A stretch of 64,000 nucleotides of DNA from Micromonospora sp. NBC_00389 (GCF_036059255.1 NZ_CP107947.1:5952001-6016000); one strand, 5' to 3'; shown: positions 18,514-26,733, counted from the first letter of the stretch. Notes: a model not told the origin generated them from the letters alone. A program made the numbers and translations.

Positions 18514-18674
18514 GAGCCGAGAAGGTAACCATCGGGCTCGTTCGCCCGAGCCGACCACACCGTGGAGCCCAGGTTCGCGGCTCTCGAATACTTGTTCCCC
18601 CAGTACTCCGCGCCACCGCTAGCGGCGAGGGGCCGTCCAGGATCCGACCACGTCGCAGCAGTAGTTTTGCGATC

Positions 18675-19115
18675 ATGACGGATTGGGAGCTTCGGCCGGC
18701 TTCGGTGGCGGACGTCGAGGCGGTGGCCGAGTTGCGGGCCGTGGTGCTTCGGGCGGATCTGGAGCGGCTCGGGCGGTACGACGAGCAGCGGGTGCGGCAG
18801 CGACTGCGGGACGGGTTCGCGCCGACGCACACCTGGTTGATCGAGGTAGGCGGCGCGTTCGCCGGCTGCGTGTCGCTGCGTCCAGCCGAGGACGCCCAGT
18901 GGCTGGAGCACTTCTACCTGGCCCCGCACCTGCAGGGCAGCGGCATCGGTACCGCAGTGCTGCGCGGGCTGCTGGAGCAGTGCGACCGCGATGGCAGCCT
19001 GGTCCGGCTGAACGTGTTGCAGGGTAGTCCGGCCCGCCGGCTGTACGAGAGGCACGGATTCACGGTCGAGACCGAGGACCCGGTGGACGTGTTCATGGTG
19101 CGCGAACCATCGTGA
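18675..19115 (+). CDS. GNAT-family N-acetyltransferase
   Basis: A compact 146-residue GNAT protein: start LRPASVADVEAVAELRAVVL, beta4/acetyl-CoA site LEHFYLAPHLQGSGIGTAVL, and end ARRLYERHGFTVETEDP, the standard C-terminal motif of the family. The substrate amine is unknown. It is a single gene, with its own upstream region after the RibD-C gene and 239 bp before the GH43 start. Confidence 0.85.
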   Translation: MTDWELRPASVADVEAVAELRAVVLRADLERLGRYDEQRVRQRLRDGFAPTHTWLIEVGGAFAGCVSLRPAEDAQWLEHFYLAPHLQGSGIGTAVLRGLLEQCDRDGSLVRLNVLQGSPARRLYERHGFTVETEDPVDVFMVREPS

Positions 19116-19217
19116 CCAACACCGCATGCGCCTTGTCCTGCATCGATGGATGTCGGTTGCTGTCCTTCTGAGCTGTACGACTATGTGGACCCATCGCGGC
19201 AGTGTCGACGTGGGTGG

Positions 19218-19236
19218 TGACGTTGTGGCAACGTCA
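19218..19236. promoter_or_regulatory. Palindrome upstream of the GH43 gene (possible operator)
   Basis: TGACGTTG-TGG-CAACGTCA is a perfect 8-bp inverted repeat about 120 bp before the start of the secreted glycosidase. The AACGTT-like half sites resemble operators of LacI-type sugar regulators, so it may link arabinoside sensing to GH43 expression. No regulator gene is adjacent, so the assignment is inference. Confidence 0.4.
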
Positions 19237-19354
19237 TCCCGGAAAGCGAGTTCACGCTGTCCACTCCGGCCGCTGCCGAGGCCGGCCGACCGGGATCCGA
19301 CATGACCGGGGCCGACCACCCGCCGGCTCATCCAGAGGACAAGGAGTCCCGATC

Positions 19355-20428
19355 GTGAACGTCAGAAACCGAACCCGCCCGCGACTCCTCTCCATCCTGC
19401 TGGCCGCTGTGCTCGCCACCGGACTGTCCGTTCCCGGCGCCGGACCGGCGGTCGCCGGGCAGACCAGTCTGCGGGCCGCCGACCCGAGCGTGATCCGCGT
19501 CGGCAGCACCTACATCTCCGTCCAGTCGCTCAACGGCGGGATAGCCGTGCGGCAGGCAGCGTCAACCGACGCGCTGGCCGCCGCACCCCCGCGGCAGGTG
19601 TGGAGGGACAGCCGCAACCTCGGCGAGGTCTGGGCCCCGGAGATCATCACCGATGGCGGCCGCTACTACATCTACTTCTCCGCCGGACGCGGCTCCGCAC
19701 ACCGGATGTACGCGATCAGCTCGGCGTCGCCGGCCAGCGGCTACACGGCCGAGCGGCAGCTCGCGCTGCCCGGCGGCAAGTGGGCCATCGACGGCAGCCT
19801 GTTCACCTTCAACGGGCAGCGGTGGTTCGTCTGGTCGGGGTGGGCCGGCGACACCAACATCGAACAGAACATCTACCTCAGCCGGATGAGCGACCCGGTC
19901 ACCCCGACTGGCAACCGGTACATCATCTCCCAGCCGCGGGAGAGCTGGGAACGCGTCGTCGGCAAACCGTACATCAACGAGTCCCCCGAGGCGATCAAGG
20001 ACCCGAACGGGCAACTGCACATCGTCTACTCCGCCAACGGCAGCTGGAGTGACCAGTACTGCCTCGCCGACCTGCGGCTGCGGGCCGGCGGCGACCCGAC
20101 GTACGTGTGGGACTGGTACAAGTCGAACGGCTGCCTGTTCGGCTCGAACCGGGCCACGATGATGGCCGGCTGGGATCCCACTCTGTACGTGAACGGGCCC
20201 GGCCACCACAGCTTCGTCCTGCTCAACGGCGACATCGCCACGAGCCCACCCGCTGGGCCGAGGTTCCCGCTGATGTTCCACGCCGTGCCCAAGGGCACCC
20301 CGTACTCCTGGGAGAACCGGTACTGGTACACCGGCACCTTCTGCTGGTGGGGCAACACCACCTACCGCCGCGCTAACGTGCCCGGCCCGACGACCGACAC
20401 CGGGTTCAGCATCAAGTTTTTCGAATGA
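19355..20428 (+). CDS. Secreted GH43-type glycoside hydrolase (arabinosidase/xylosidase-like)
   Basis: A 357-residue protein with a Sec signal peptide (LLSILLAAVLATGLSVPGAG, cleavage after AVA near residue 34) and a five-bladed-propeller glycosidase. The catalytic base is Asp43 in AADPSVI; further landmarks are VWAPEIITDGGRYYIYFSAG, the pKa-modulating Asp in WAIDGSLF, and the likely acid Glu in NESPEAIKDPNG. GH43 enzymes release arabinose or xylose from plant polysaccharides by inversion. AAGGAG eight bases before the GTG at 19355 sets the start, giving a clean signal peptide. It has no carbohydrate-binding module. It stands alone behind a possible operator. Confidence 0.85.
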   Translation: MNVRNRTRPRLLSILLAAVLATGLSVPGAGPAVAGQTSLRAADPSVIRVGSTYISVQSLNGGIAVRQAASTDALAAAPPRQVWRDSRNLGEVWAPEIITDGGRYYIYFSAGRGSAHRMYAISSASPASGYTAERQLALPGGKWAIDGSLFTFNGQRWFVWSGWAGDTNIEQNIYLSRMSDPVTPTGNRYIISQPRESWERVVGKPYINESPEAIKDPNGQLHIVYSANGSWSDQYCLADLRLRAGGDPTYVWDWYKSNGCLFGSNRATMMAGWDPTLYVNGPGHHSFVLLNGDIATSPPAGPRFPLMFHAVPKGTPYSWENRYWYTGTFCWWGNTTYRRANVPGPTTDTGFSIKFFE

Positions 20429-20433
20429 TCCGC

Positions 20434-20456
20434 CGGCCGACAGGGCCTGTCCGGCC
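20434..20456. terminator. Hairpin after the GH43 gene
   Basis: GACAGG and CCTGTC are separated by one base and flanked by further complementary GGCC sequence with one bulge, starting six bases after the GH43 stop. It has no U-tract, as is common in GC-rich actinobacteria. Confidence 0.4.
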
Positions 20457-20503
20457 GTACCGCCTGAATCATCCCGCGCCGACCGGCTGTAGCCTCCGCC
20501 CTT

Positions 20504-21001
20504 ATGAGCTGGCTTCCTGATGACTTCATCCACCCCGTGCACGTACCCGTGCCCAACACCGCGCTTCACCTGCGGCCGATCCGGGAGGCGGACACCGCGC
20601 TCGACTACCCCGCCGTGATGGGCTCCCGAGAGCGCTTGTGGGAGATATTCGGCCCGGCCTGGGCCTGGCCCCCGGCGACGATGACCTACGACGAGGACCG
20701 TATCGACCTGCTGCGCCACGAGAAGGAAATAGCCGCACACGAGTCGTTCAACTACGCGCTGCTGGACGAGGAGGAGACGGCGCTCCTCGGCTGCGTCTAC
20801 ATCGACCCGCCCGAGCGCACGGGCTCCGACGGCGAGGTCTCCTGGTGGGTGGTGGACGACCTGGTCGGCAGCGAGGCGGAGAGCGCGCTCGACGCACTGG
20901 TGCCGCAGTGGATCGCCGCCGACTGGCCCTTCCAGCAGCCCCGTTACCTGGGCCGCGACATCACCTGGCAGGACTGGCTCGCGCTGCCGCGCGCCTCGTG
21001 A
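20504..21001 (+). CDS. GNAT-family N-acetyltransferase-like protein
   Basis: A 165-residue protein of the GNAT superfamily in a divergent form: LHLRPIREADTALDYPAVMG start, a central helix with TMTYDEDRIDLLRHEKEI, then the strand ALLGCVYIDPPERTGSDGEV and a Trp-rich WWVVDDLVGSEAESALDAL region in place of the usual acetyl-CoA loop. The C-terminus WPFQQPRYLGRDITWQDWL is characteristic of this actinobacterial subgroup. The acceptor is unknown. Its end lies 64 bp from the left end of an IS5 element. Confidence 0.65.
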   Translation: MSWLPDDFIHPVHVPVPNTALHLRPIREADTALDYPAVMGSRERLWEIFGPAWAWPPATMTYDEDRIDLLRHEKEIAAHESFNYALLDEEETALLGCVYIDPPERTGSDGEVSWWVVDDLVGSEAESALDALVPQWIAADWPFQQPRYLGRDITWQDWLALPRAS

Positions 21002-21064
21002 CACGTCCGAGGGTGCCAGGTGTCGGCGTCCGCGGTGTGAACCGCGGTAGTCAGCTCCGGCTCC

Positions 21065-22097
21065 TATAGAGCCTGTTTCTGATCTATATGGCCTGGTGCA
21101 TGGTACGGGCGCGGCGGCGGGTCATCTGGAGGATGGCGGCCCAGTAGACGATGGTTTCGTGGTGTTCCGGTAGGCGTTCGTAGTCGCGGGCGCAGCGGCG
21201 TCGGCGGGTGAGCCAGGCGAAGGTGCGCTCGACGACCCAGCGGCGGGGCAGGACCCGGAAGCCTTTCCCGGTTGGCCGGGGCACGATCTCGATGCTGACG
21301 TCGAGGTCGGCGGCCCATCCGATCAGGTCGCCGTGGTAGCCGTTGTCGGCCCAGATGTGCTGGACACCGTGCAGGGCGGCCTGGTGAACGACGGGGCGGG
21401 CGCCATCACGGTCTTGGACGTTGGCGGGGGTGACGTGGACGGCGATGAGCAGCCCGAGGGTGTCGACGACGATGTGGCGTTTACGGCCGTTGACACGTTT
21501 GTGTGGGTCGTAGCCGCTGGTGTCGCGGCTGACAGTGGCCTCGGCGGACTCATGGACCGACTGCGAGTCGACGCATCCGGCGGTCGGGGTTGAGGTGCGG
21601 CCGGCGCTCTGGCGGATTTGTTCGCGCAGCCGGTCGGTCATGGTGAGCGCGGTCAGGTCGTCGTGCCAGCGGGCGAGGAAGCCGTAGACGGTGCGCCAGG
21701 GCGGGAAGTCGGCGGGCATGGCACGCCATTTGATGCCGTTATCGACCAGATAGAAGATGGCATCGATAATCGCGCGGCGGTGGTGCTTCTCCGGTCGGCC
21801 GCCGTCGGGGCGGCGACAGGCCGGTGTGCTGAGCAGGGGCTCGAGGATCTCCCATTCGGCGTCGGTCGTGTCGGAGGGGTAACGGCGCAGGCGGGTGGCG
21901 CAGCCACATGCGCAGACGGCATGGGGCCGCTGCCCGGCGGCAGGCCGGGCAGGGTTCAATGTCAAGGCGGGCTCTTGGGGCAGCAGGGTGTAGGAACCGT
22001 CTGCTTACCAAGAGCCCGTCTTCTATGGACGGCCGCCACGCCGACCGCAAGTCACGTAGCACAGGTCTCGCTACATAGATCAGAAACAGGCTCTATA
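21065..22097 (-). mobile_element. IS5-family insertion sequence, complete
   Basis: About 1,033 bp bounded by perfect 23-bp inverted repeats at 21065-21087 and 22075-22097 (outer part TATAGAGCCTGTTTCTGAT). Because the outermost TATA is itself palindromic, it could be part of the repeat or a 4-bp target duplication. The element carries one transposase gene on the minus strand. Ends and gene are intact, so it may still move. Its right end is 9 bp upstream of the DUF1963 start codon. Confidence 0.85.
21084..21965 (-). CDS. IS5-family DDE transposase
   Basis: A 293-residue transposase. The N-terminal DUF4096-like domain (RRYPSDTTDAEWEILEPLL, then AIIDAIFYLVDNGIKWRAMP) is followed by the DDE catalytic core: first Asp in CVDSQSVH, second in HIWADNGYHGDL, Glu in RRWVVERTFAWLTRRRR, with the Y(2)R(3)E(6)R signature of the IS5 group. 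The best available start in frame is a TTG at 21965. The stop lies inside the left terminal repeat region. Confidence 0.85.
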   Translation of the reverse strand: MTLNPARPAAGQRPHAVCACGCATRLRRYPSDTTDAEWEILEPLLSTPACRRPDGGRPEKHHRRAIIDAIFYLVDNGIKWRAMPADFPPWRTVYGFLARWHDDLTALTMTDRLREQIRQSAGRTSTPTAGCVDSQSVHESAEATVSRDTSGYDPHKRVNGRKRHIVVDTLGLLIAVHVTPANVQDRDGARPVVHQAALHGVQHIWADNGYHGDLIGWAADLDVSIEIVPRPTGKGFRVLPRRWVVERTFAWLTRRRRCARDYERLPEHHETIVYWAAILQMTRRRARTMHQAI

Positions 22098-22106
22098 GTG
22101 GCGCGC

Positions 22107-22841
22107 ATGACTTTCGGGACCACCCAGGCAGTCGACCTATTCCGCGCAGAGGCCGCGAGGCGGAGCATTCCTCCGGCCGAGGTGGAGCGGTGGATGAGCG
22201 GTGTCCTCCGCCCGTGCGCGCAACTGGGTCCGAACATCGACGGGCCGGTGGTGGGCCAGTGGGGCGGCAGCCCTACGCTGCCGGTCGACATGCCTCATCC
22301 CCCGTTTCCCTTCGTTGCCTCGATCGACTGCGCCGCCCTGCCTCCTGCGGCGACAGACCTCCCCTTGCCGCCCGACGGACATCTGCTGCTGTTCGCCGAT
22401 GCCGAAGAAGCGCAGGAGGACGAGAACGCGGGCATGGTGGTGTATGTCCCCGCCGGGACAGCCGTCGCCGAGCGAGCCGGGGATTACCAGTTGCCCGTGC
22501 AGAGCCTGCGGGTGAGGGTCGATCTGTCCTGCCCCAACCCCGGCCGCGACACCCCGGAGCATCCGCGAGGAAACGACCTGAGCAACGCGTGGTGGAACAC
22601 GGCAACCGGGACGGAGCCCGACCAGTTGCAGGTCGGCGGCTACCAACAGGTGTTCAACCACGATTTCGTCGCGTACAACAAGCAGGTTCTCGGGGGCGAC
22701 GACTGGGTTCTGCTGGCGATGGCGGATGGCTCCTACGACCCCAACTCCGGGGAGTCCGACCGTGTCAACTGGGCGATTCGGCGAGGCGATCTGGCCGTAC
22801 TGAAGTTCGACGGGGTACAGATCTTCACTGACGGAATGTGA
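22107..22841 (+). CDS. DUF1963 (YwqG-like) protein
   Basis: A 244-residue protein of the DUF1963/YwqG type: RPCAQLGPNIDGPVVGQWGG, then PFVASIDCAALPP, then LPLPPDGHLLLFAD, and the late QVGGYQQVFNHD and DWVLLAMADGSYD blocks, ending FDGVQIFTDGM. Members are water-soluble proteins of unknown function, often near toxin or effector loci. The ATG at 22107 is only 9 bp from an IS5 end and has no Shine-Dalgarno sequence, so the native 5' signals may have been displaced. A paralogue lies at 31609-32430 and a 3' remnant at 24071. Confidence 0.75.
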   Translation: MTFGTTQAVDLFRAEAARRSIPPAEVERWMSGVLRPCAQLGPNIDGPVVGQWGGSPTLPVDMPHPPFPFVASIDCAALPPAATDLPLPPDGHLLLFADAEEAQEDENAGMVVYVPAGTAVAERAGDYQLPVQSLRVRVDLSCPNPGRDTPEHPRGNDLSNAWWNTATGTEPDQLQVGGYQQVFNHDFVAYNKQVLGGDDWVLLAMADGSYDPNSGESDRVNWAIRRGDLAVLKFDGVQIFTDGM

Positions 22842-22982
22842 CCCGATAACGAGGACGGTAGGACCCCGCGACGGCGGTGCAGATCGTGCACTCGTCGCGG
22901 CGTAGTGCGCGGGATATCGAGCATCTCGGGTCGGCGCATGACGACGGGCCGTTCATGGCATCGCACCCCTCGTGAACCGCGG

Positions 22983-23939
22983 TCAGAATGTGGCGATCGG
23001 GTTGACCGGGCTGCCGGAGGTACCGGCGAAGCGGACCGGCGCGACTGCGAGGTGGAAGTCCCACTGGCCAAGCTCGGCAGCCGTCGTCGCGCACACCTCC
23101 AGGTCGCAGTTGTCGAGCAGCCACAGACCCATCGCGACGAGACCCACGGCGTGAACCGGCATCAACACGTCTTCGTACCCCGACGGCTGAACGTCCTGGG
23201 GGGTGTCAGCGCCGATCAGCGCGACGCCGCGTTCATGTAGCCACGGCAGGCAGGACGCGTGCCAGCCGGCCTGCGTGAAACCGCTGGCCGCACCGGCCTC
23301 GTGCCGGACGCGGCCATAGCCGGTCCGCAGGAGTACCGCATCGCCGGATCGCACCCGTACACCCTGGCGACGCTCGGCCTCCTCGAGATCGTCGGGAAAC
23401 ACACCCTGCCCCGGTTCCCACCACGGCACATCGCGGGCCCTCGCAACGTCCAGCAGGACACCACGCGTGATGATCCCGTTCGCCGCCGCCGTGACGGCCG
23501 CCCACGCCGATCCCGTTGCGGCGTCGACCAACGAGTGCGAACGCCCGTTGTACATCGTGCCGTCCCAGAAGATGTGGCACGGCGAGTCGACGTGGGTGAG
23601 GGTGTTGCCGTGGAACGTGATGCCGAGCCGCTCGGACGAAAAGCCCCAGCGCCGGTCGGCGTGGAAGCCGGGCACCGGCATGTTCTCGGCACCCGGCATG
23701 TCGGCGGCGCACGGGCACGTCGTCGTCGACCGCTCCATGTCCTCCGGTACGGCAACCTCCCATGCGCACGACACGCTCCTGCCATGGCGCACGGCCCGCG
23801 CCGCCGCCAGCCGGACGTCGTCGGTGATGTGGTTCAGAGTTCCGAGCTCGTCGTCGTCGCCCCACCGTCCCCAGTTCGACAGCGTGTTGAAGTACCCGAG
23901 CACGTCGTCCTGCGTGGGCATCGGTCGCCCTGCCGTCAT
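22983..23939 (-). CDS. Cyclase-family (kynurenine-formamidase-like) hydrolase
   Basis: A 318-residue protein of the PF04199 cyclase family, metal-dependent hydrolases or cyclases such as kynurenine formamidase. The metal motif HGNTLTHVDSPCH (His, Asp, His) stands where the family has HxGTHxDxPxH. Later it has ALIGADTPQDVQPSG and PVHAVGLVAMGLWLLDN, then the ECATTAAEL-like end. Its substrate is unknown. GGAGGAG lies 11 bases before the ATG at 23939, which I prefer over the in-frame GTG at 23963. It sits between two direct copies of a DUF1963 3' end and is oriented against them. Confidence 0.75.
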   Translation of the reverse strand: MTAGRPMPTQDDVLGYFNTLSNWGRWGDDDELGTLNHITDDVRLAAARAVRHGRSVSCAWEVAVPEDMERSTTTCPCAADMPGAENMPVPGFHADRRWGFSSERLGITFHGNTLTHVDSPCHIFWDGTMYNGRSHSLVDAATGSAWAAVTAAANGIITRGVLLDVARARDVPWWEPGQGVFPDDLEEAERRQGVRVRSGDAVLLRTGYGRVRHEAGAASGFTQAGWHASCLPWLHERGVALIGADTPQDVQPSGYEDVLMPVHAVGLVAMGLWLLDNCDLEVCATTAAELGQWDFHLAVAPVRFAGTSGSPVNPIATF

Positions 23940-24070
23940 CCCAGCATCGACTCCTCCGGTCACGCGGTTCTAGGCACCGCAGGTAGGGTATCCCGCCGCT
24001 GGATACCCGACGACCTTGCACCGCCGGCGCCGCGATCAGCCGAGGTGCGCACTAATTTGAGCCAAGTCGG

Positions 24071-24128
24071 GTTCGACGGGGTGCAGGTCTTCACTGACGG
24101 AATGTGACCCGCCAACGAGGACGGTAGG
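24071..24128 (+). pseudogene. 3'-end remnant of a second DUF1963 gene
   Basis: 58 bases that match 22805-22862 at 54 positions. The match includes the last codons of a DUF1963 gene (FDGVQVFTDGM, stop at 24105-24107) and 21 bases of downstream sequence. Nothing upstream resembles the rest of the gene, so only its tail survives. Confidence 0.7.
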
Positions 24129-24140
24129 CCCCCGGTGTGG

Positions 24141-24170
24141 ACTGACAACGGACCTCAGCCCGTTGTCAGT
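24141..24170. terminator. Perfect 10-bp hairpin
   Basis: ACTGACAACG, ten bases, CGTTGTCAGT. It lies just after the DUF1963 remnant, and the stop codon of the minus-strand remnant (24155-24157) falls in its loop, so it could end transcripts from both sides. Confidence 0.6.
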
Positions 24171-24399
24171 CCTCGGGTTGCCAGCTCGCTGAGCGAAGGG
24201 TTGCCGCCGAGCGCCGCGCGAGCCACCGCCGGCTTGCGCAGCTCGAACACCTCCACCATGAACGTCGGCGATTCGGACCGTTGCTTGATCCCGTCGACCT
24301 CCTGCCGGTCCGGGTTGAACGGCAGCGTCCGCCACTGACTCGCGGTTTCCTCCCAGCCAGAGGAGATGGCCTTGGCCAGGCCGGTCGTGAGGTGACGTC
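24155..24399 (-). pseudogene. C-terminal gene remnant of unknown family
   Basis: A minus-strand frame without a start codon but with strong G/C third-position bias runs from about 24399 to the TGA at 24155. It encodes ETRRHLTTGLAKAISSGWEE, then RTLPFNPDRQEVDGIKQRSE, then FMVEVFELRKPAVARAALGG and a short tail. It reads like the end of a soluble protein whose 5' part was lost where the HhH gene now begins. I do not recognise the family. Confidence 0.4.
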
Positions 24400-24405
24400 G
24401 AGTTT

Positions 24406-24612
24406 CTAACCCAGACTCAGGTTGTGCTGCTTGAGCGCACTCTGGATGATTTCGAGCGCTTTCGGCCCCATGCCGTGCAGCTTGGCCAGTTCGGCGCGCG
24501 GCACCCCTGCAAGGTCACGCAGGGCCGTGTAGCCAGCGTTGTCCAAGGCCCGCGTCGCCGGCGCACCGATCGTCGGCAGGGTGTCGAGGGAGGAATTCAC
24601 GCTCTTCATCAT
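24406..24612 (-). CDS. Small helix-hairpin-helix DNA-binding protein
   Basis: A 68-residue protein. Residues from LDTLPTIGAPATRALDNAG to AELAKLHGMGPKALEIIQSA form two helix-hairpin-helix motifs (PTIGAPA and HGMGPKA hairpins), which bind DNA backbone without sequence preference. It ends LKQHNLSLG. Such proteins are annotated as DNA-binding proteins of unknown role. The ATG pair at 24612/24609 is the likely start; a longer frame to 24636 lacks support. Its stop abuts the remnant to its left. Confidence 0.7.
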   Translation of the reverse strand: MMKSVNSSLDTLPTIGAPATRALDNAGYTALRDLAGVPRAELAKLHGMGPKALEIIQSALKQHNLSLG

Positions 24613-24750
24613 GTCGCGTCCAGCCCATGGCTGCACCGTTCTCGCCTGGCGCGCCGCGATCAGCCGGACACGCCTCCGGAGGCAAAGGGTCGCGTCAGAC
24701 GTGCGGTGGCCGTCCTCGTACCCACGCCAAAGCCACGTGACGTTGGAGGC

Positions 24751-25176
24751 TTACGTGACGTTGTCGTACTCCGTCTGGTGGCGGCGGATTTCGGCATGGT
24801 GGTCGGCGGACCAGGCCGCCAGGGCCAGGACGGTGGAGAGCAGTGACGTGCCCAGTTCGGTGAGGGCGTACTCGACGCGGGGCGGGACTTCGGGGTAGGA
24901 GGTCCGGGTGACGAGGCCGGTGCGCTGCAGGTGCTTCAAGGTCAGCGTGAGCATGCGCTGAGAGATGCCGGGGATCGCGTCGCCCAGGTTCGAGTAGCGG
25001 ATGGGGCCGTCGGCGAGCGTACCGATGATCAAGACGCTCCACTTGTCGCCGACGAGGTCCAGGACCTCGCGGATGAAATCGGCGTCTTCGTCGTTCCAGT
25101 GCGCACAGGGCCCTGGCGCGGCCCGGACGTTCGCCCGGACGTTGGTTCGCCTCCGTCGAAGATCCCCTGCACTCAT
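24751..25176 (-). CDS. HxlR-family transcriptional regulator
   Basis: A 141-residue winged-helix regulator of the HxlR family: DKWSVLIIGTLADGPIRYSN, GISQRMLTLTLKHLQRTGLV as recognition helix and wing, and the family hallmark YPEVPPRVEYALTELGTSL. HxlR proteins sense electrophiles or oxidants and usually control the divergent gene, here a DsbA-like thiol oxidoreductase. The pairing suggests thiol-stress regulation (inference). The only cysteine visible is in GPCAHWND near the N-terminus, where redox-sensing HxlR proteins keep theirs. GGAGGGGGAG before the ATG supports the start. Confidence 0.85.
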   Translation of the reverse strand: MSAGDLRRRRTNVRANVRAAPGPCAHWNDEDADFIREVLDLVGDKWSVLIIGTLADGPIRYSNLGDAIPGISQRMLTLTLKHLQRTGLVTRTSYPEVPPRVEYALTELGTSLLSTVLALAAWSADHHAEIRRHQTEYDNVT

Positions 25177-25291
25177 ACCCGCTCCCCCTCCGTCAGCCAG
25201 TTGCTACGCACATGAATGTACCTTTTGTGGCTCTCCGATTCTAATGCATGATGTGGCTACGAACAGGTAGTAAGAAACGAGGAGGAGTGCC
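25177..25291. promoter_or_regulatory. Divergent promoter region with HxlR-like half sites
   Basis: 115 bp between the HxlR and DsbA-like genes, markedly AT-richer than its surroundings. It contains CTACGAACAGGTAG (4-bp arms, 6-bp spacer) and an upstream CTACGCACATGAATGTACC with related arms. These are reasonable HxlR operators for divergent control. AAACGAGGAGGAG before 25292 is a strong ribosome site. Confidence 0.45.
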
Positions 25292-26011
25292 ATGAAGATC
25301 GAGTTCTGGTCGGACATCGTCTGCCCGTACTGCGGGCTGATGGATCACCGGCTCCACCAGGCCCTGGACCGGTTCCCGGATGGCGATCAGGTGCAGGTGA
25401 TCCACCGGTCGTTCCAACTACACCCCGACCTGCCACGGGAGGGCGTCAGTCAACGAGAGTTGATCAAGATGGCCGGGGCCCCCGCGACGACCGTGGACCG
25501 GGTCCTGCGGCCGATCGAGCGGGCAGCCAAGGCGGAGGGCCTGACGCCCTACCGCGCGGTCGACCGCACGCTCGGGCCGACCGACCTGGCCCACGAGCTG
25601 CTCGCCTACGCGACCGACCAGGGCCGCGGAGCCGAGATCTGGACGGCGATGTTCCGCGCGCACTTCGGGCAGGCCCGCAAGCTGTGGACCGCCGGGGAGG
25701 TTCTCGACTTCGCCGCCGAGGTGGGCCTGGACCGCGCCGGGGCCGCCGAGGCCCTGCGTAGCCGCCGCTACCGCGCCCGCGTGGCAGCCGACCAGCGTGA
25801 GGCACAGCGCCTCGGGGCCCGCGGCGCGCCGTTCCTCGTGTTCGATGGCCGCTTCGCCGTTCCCGGGGCGATCGGCGTCGATGACCTGCTCGCGGTCATC
25901 GCCAAGGCGTGGGCCGAGAGCCATCCCACGCCACAGCCGCTGCCGGTTGTCGCTGACGCCGAGGGCATGTGCGCCCCGGACGGATGCGCGGTACCCGACC
26001 GCACCATCTGA
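25292..26011 (+). CDS. DsbA-family oxidoreductase (FrnE-like)
   Basis: A 239-residue cytosolic thioredoxin-fold protein. It has an active-site CPYC (Cys11, Cys14) in FWSDIVCPYCGLMDHRL, an all-helical insert, and the cis-Pro loop GARGAPFLVFDGRFAVPGA. This is the FrnE/2-hydroxychromene-2-carboxylate-isomerase-like branch that handles disulfides or polyketide-like substrates. A short Cys pair (CAPDGC) near the C-terminus could be a second redox or metal site. It lacks a signal peptide. It is divergent from the HxlR regulator and 103 bp upstream of the isochorismatase-like gene, possibly co-transcribed. Confidence 0.85.
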   Translation: MKIEFWSDIVCPYCGLMDHRLHQALDRFPDGDQVQVIHRSFQLHPDLPREGVSQRELIKMAGAPATTVDRVLRPIERAAKAEGLTPYRAVDRTLGPTDLAHELLAYATDQGRGAEIWTAMFRAHFGQARKLWTAGEVLDFAAEVGLDRAGAAEALRSRRYRARVAADQREAQRLGARGAPFLVFDGRFAVPGAIGVDDLLAVIAKAWAESHPTPQPLPVVADAEGMCAPDGCAVPDRTI

Positions 26012-26114
26012 GCCGCGGGCGACGGATTCCCCGCGCTACCAACCCGAGCCGACCGCTCGGGGCAACAGACACGGACCCACGAGGGTTCGCCATCCCGAAT
26101 TGGAGTTACCAGCC

Positions 26115-26720
26115 ATGTCCGATCTGAAGGCGCAGGACAGTGCTCTGATCCTGATCGACCACCAGGTCATCTCGATGGGGTTCATCAAGACCCAGTCGCC
26201 CGACGTCGCCAAGTTGAACAGCATCACCCTTGTGAAGGCCGCGAAGGTCCTCGACATCCCCAACGTCTGGACCAGCAGCACTGAGGACGACAACCAGGAC
26301 TGGTGGATGCCCGGGCTGGAGGAGATCAACCCCGAGGCCTACGCGAACCGGATCAAGCGCACCGGCATCATCGACTCCTGGGACGACCCGAACTTCGTCC
26401 GGGCCGTCGAGGCCACCGGCCGCCGGACCCTGATCATGGCCGGCACCACCAACGACGGCTGCCTGATCTACACCGCCCTCAGCGCCAAGCGGGCCGGATA
26501 CGAGGTCTACGCGGTGCTCGACGCCGGAGGATCAGCGTTCCAGGCATCCGAGGAGGCGGCGCGACTGCGCATGATGCAGGCCGGCGTCATCCTGACCACC
26601 ACCGCCGCGGTCCTCGGCGAACTCGCCAAGGACTGGGCCACTCCGCACGGCCAGCAGATTCGTCAGATCCTGGCCGACAACTTCAAGACCGTACTCGGTG
26701 GATTTGGGTTGGCGAAGTAG
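26115..26720 (+). CDS. Isochorismatase-family cysteine hydrolase
   Basis: A 201-residue isochorismatase-like hydrolase. The catalytic Asp15 is in ALILIDHQV, the Lys is in NRIKRTGII (about residue 80), and the nucleophilic Cys is in GTTNDGCLIYTAL (about residue 116), preceded by the family cis-peptide loop. The C-terminal part (TTTAAVLGELAKDWATPHG) is typical of YcaC-like proteins, hydrolases of unknown substrate. It follows the DsbA-like gene on the same strand and is ended by a strong hairpin, so the HxlR regulon probably includes it. Confidence 0.8.
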   Translation: MSDLKAQDSALILIDHQVISMGFIKTQSPDVAKLNSITLVKAAKVLDIPNVWTSSTEDDNQDWWMPGLEEINPEAYANRIKRTGIIDSWDDPNFVRAVEATGRRTLIMAGTTNDGCLIYTALSAKRAGYEVYAVLDAGGSAFQASEEAARLRMMQAGVILTTTAAVLGELAKDWATPHGQQIRQILADNFKTVLGGFGLAK

Positions 26721-26733
26721 GCGCAGCGCCCCC

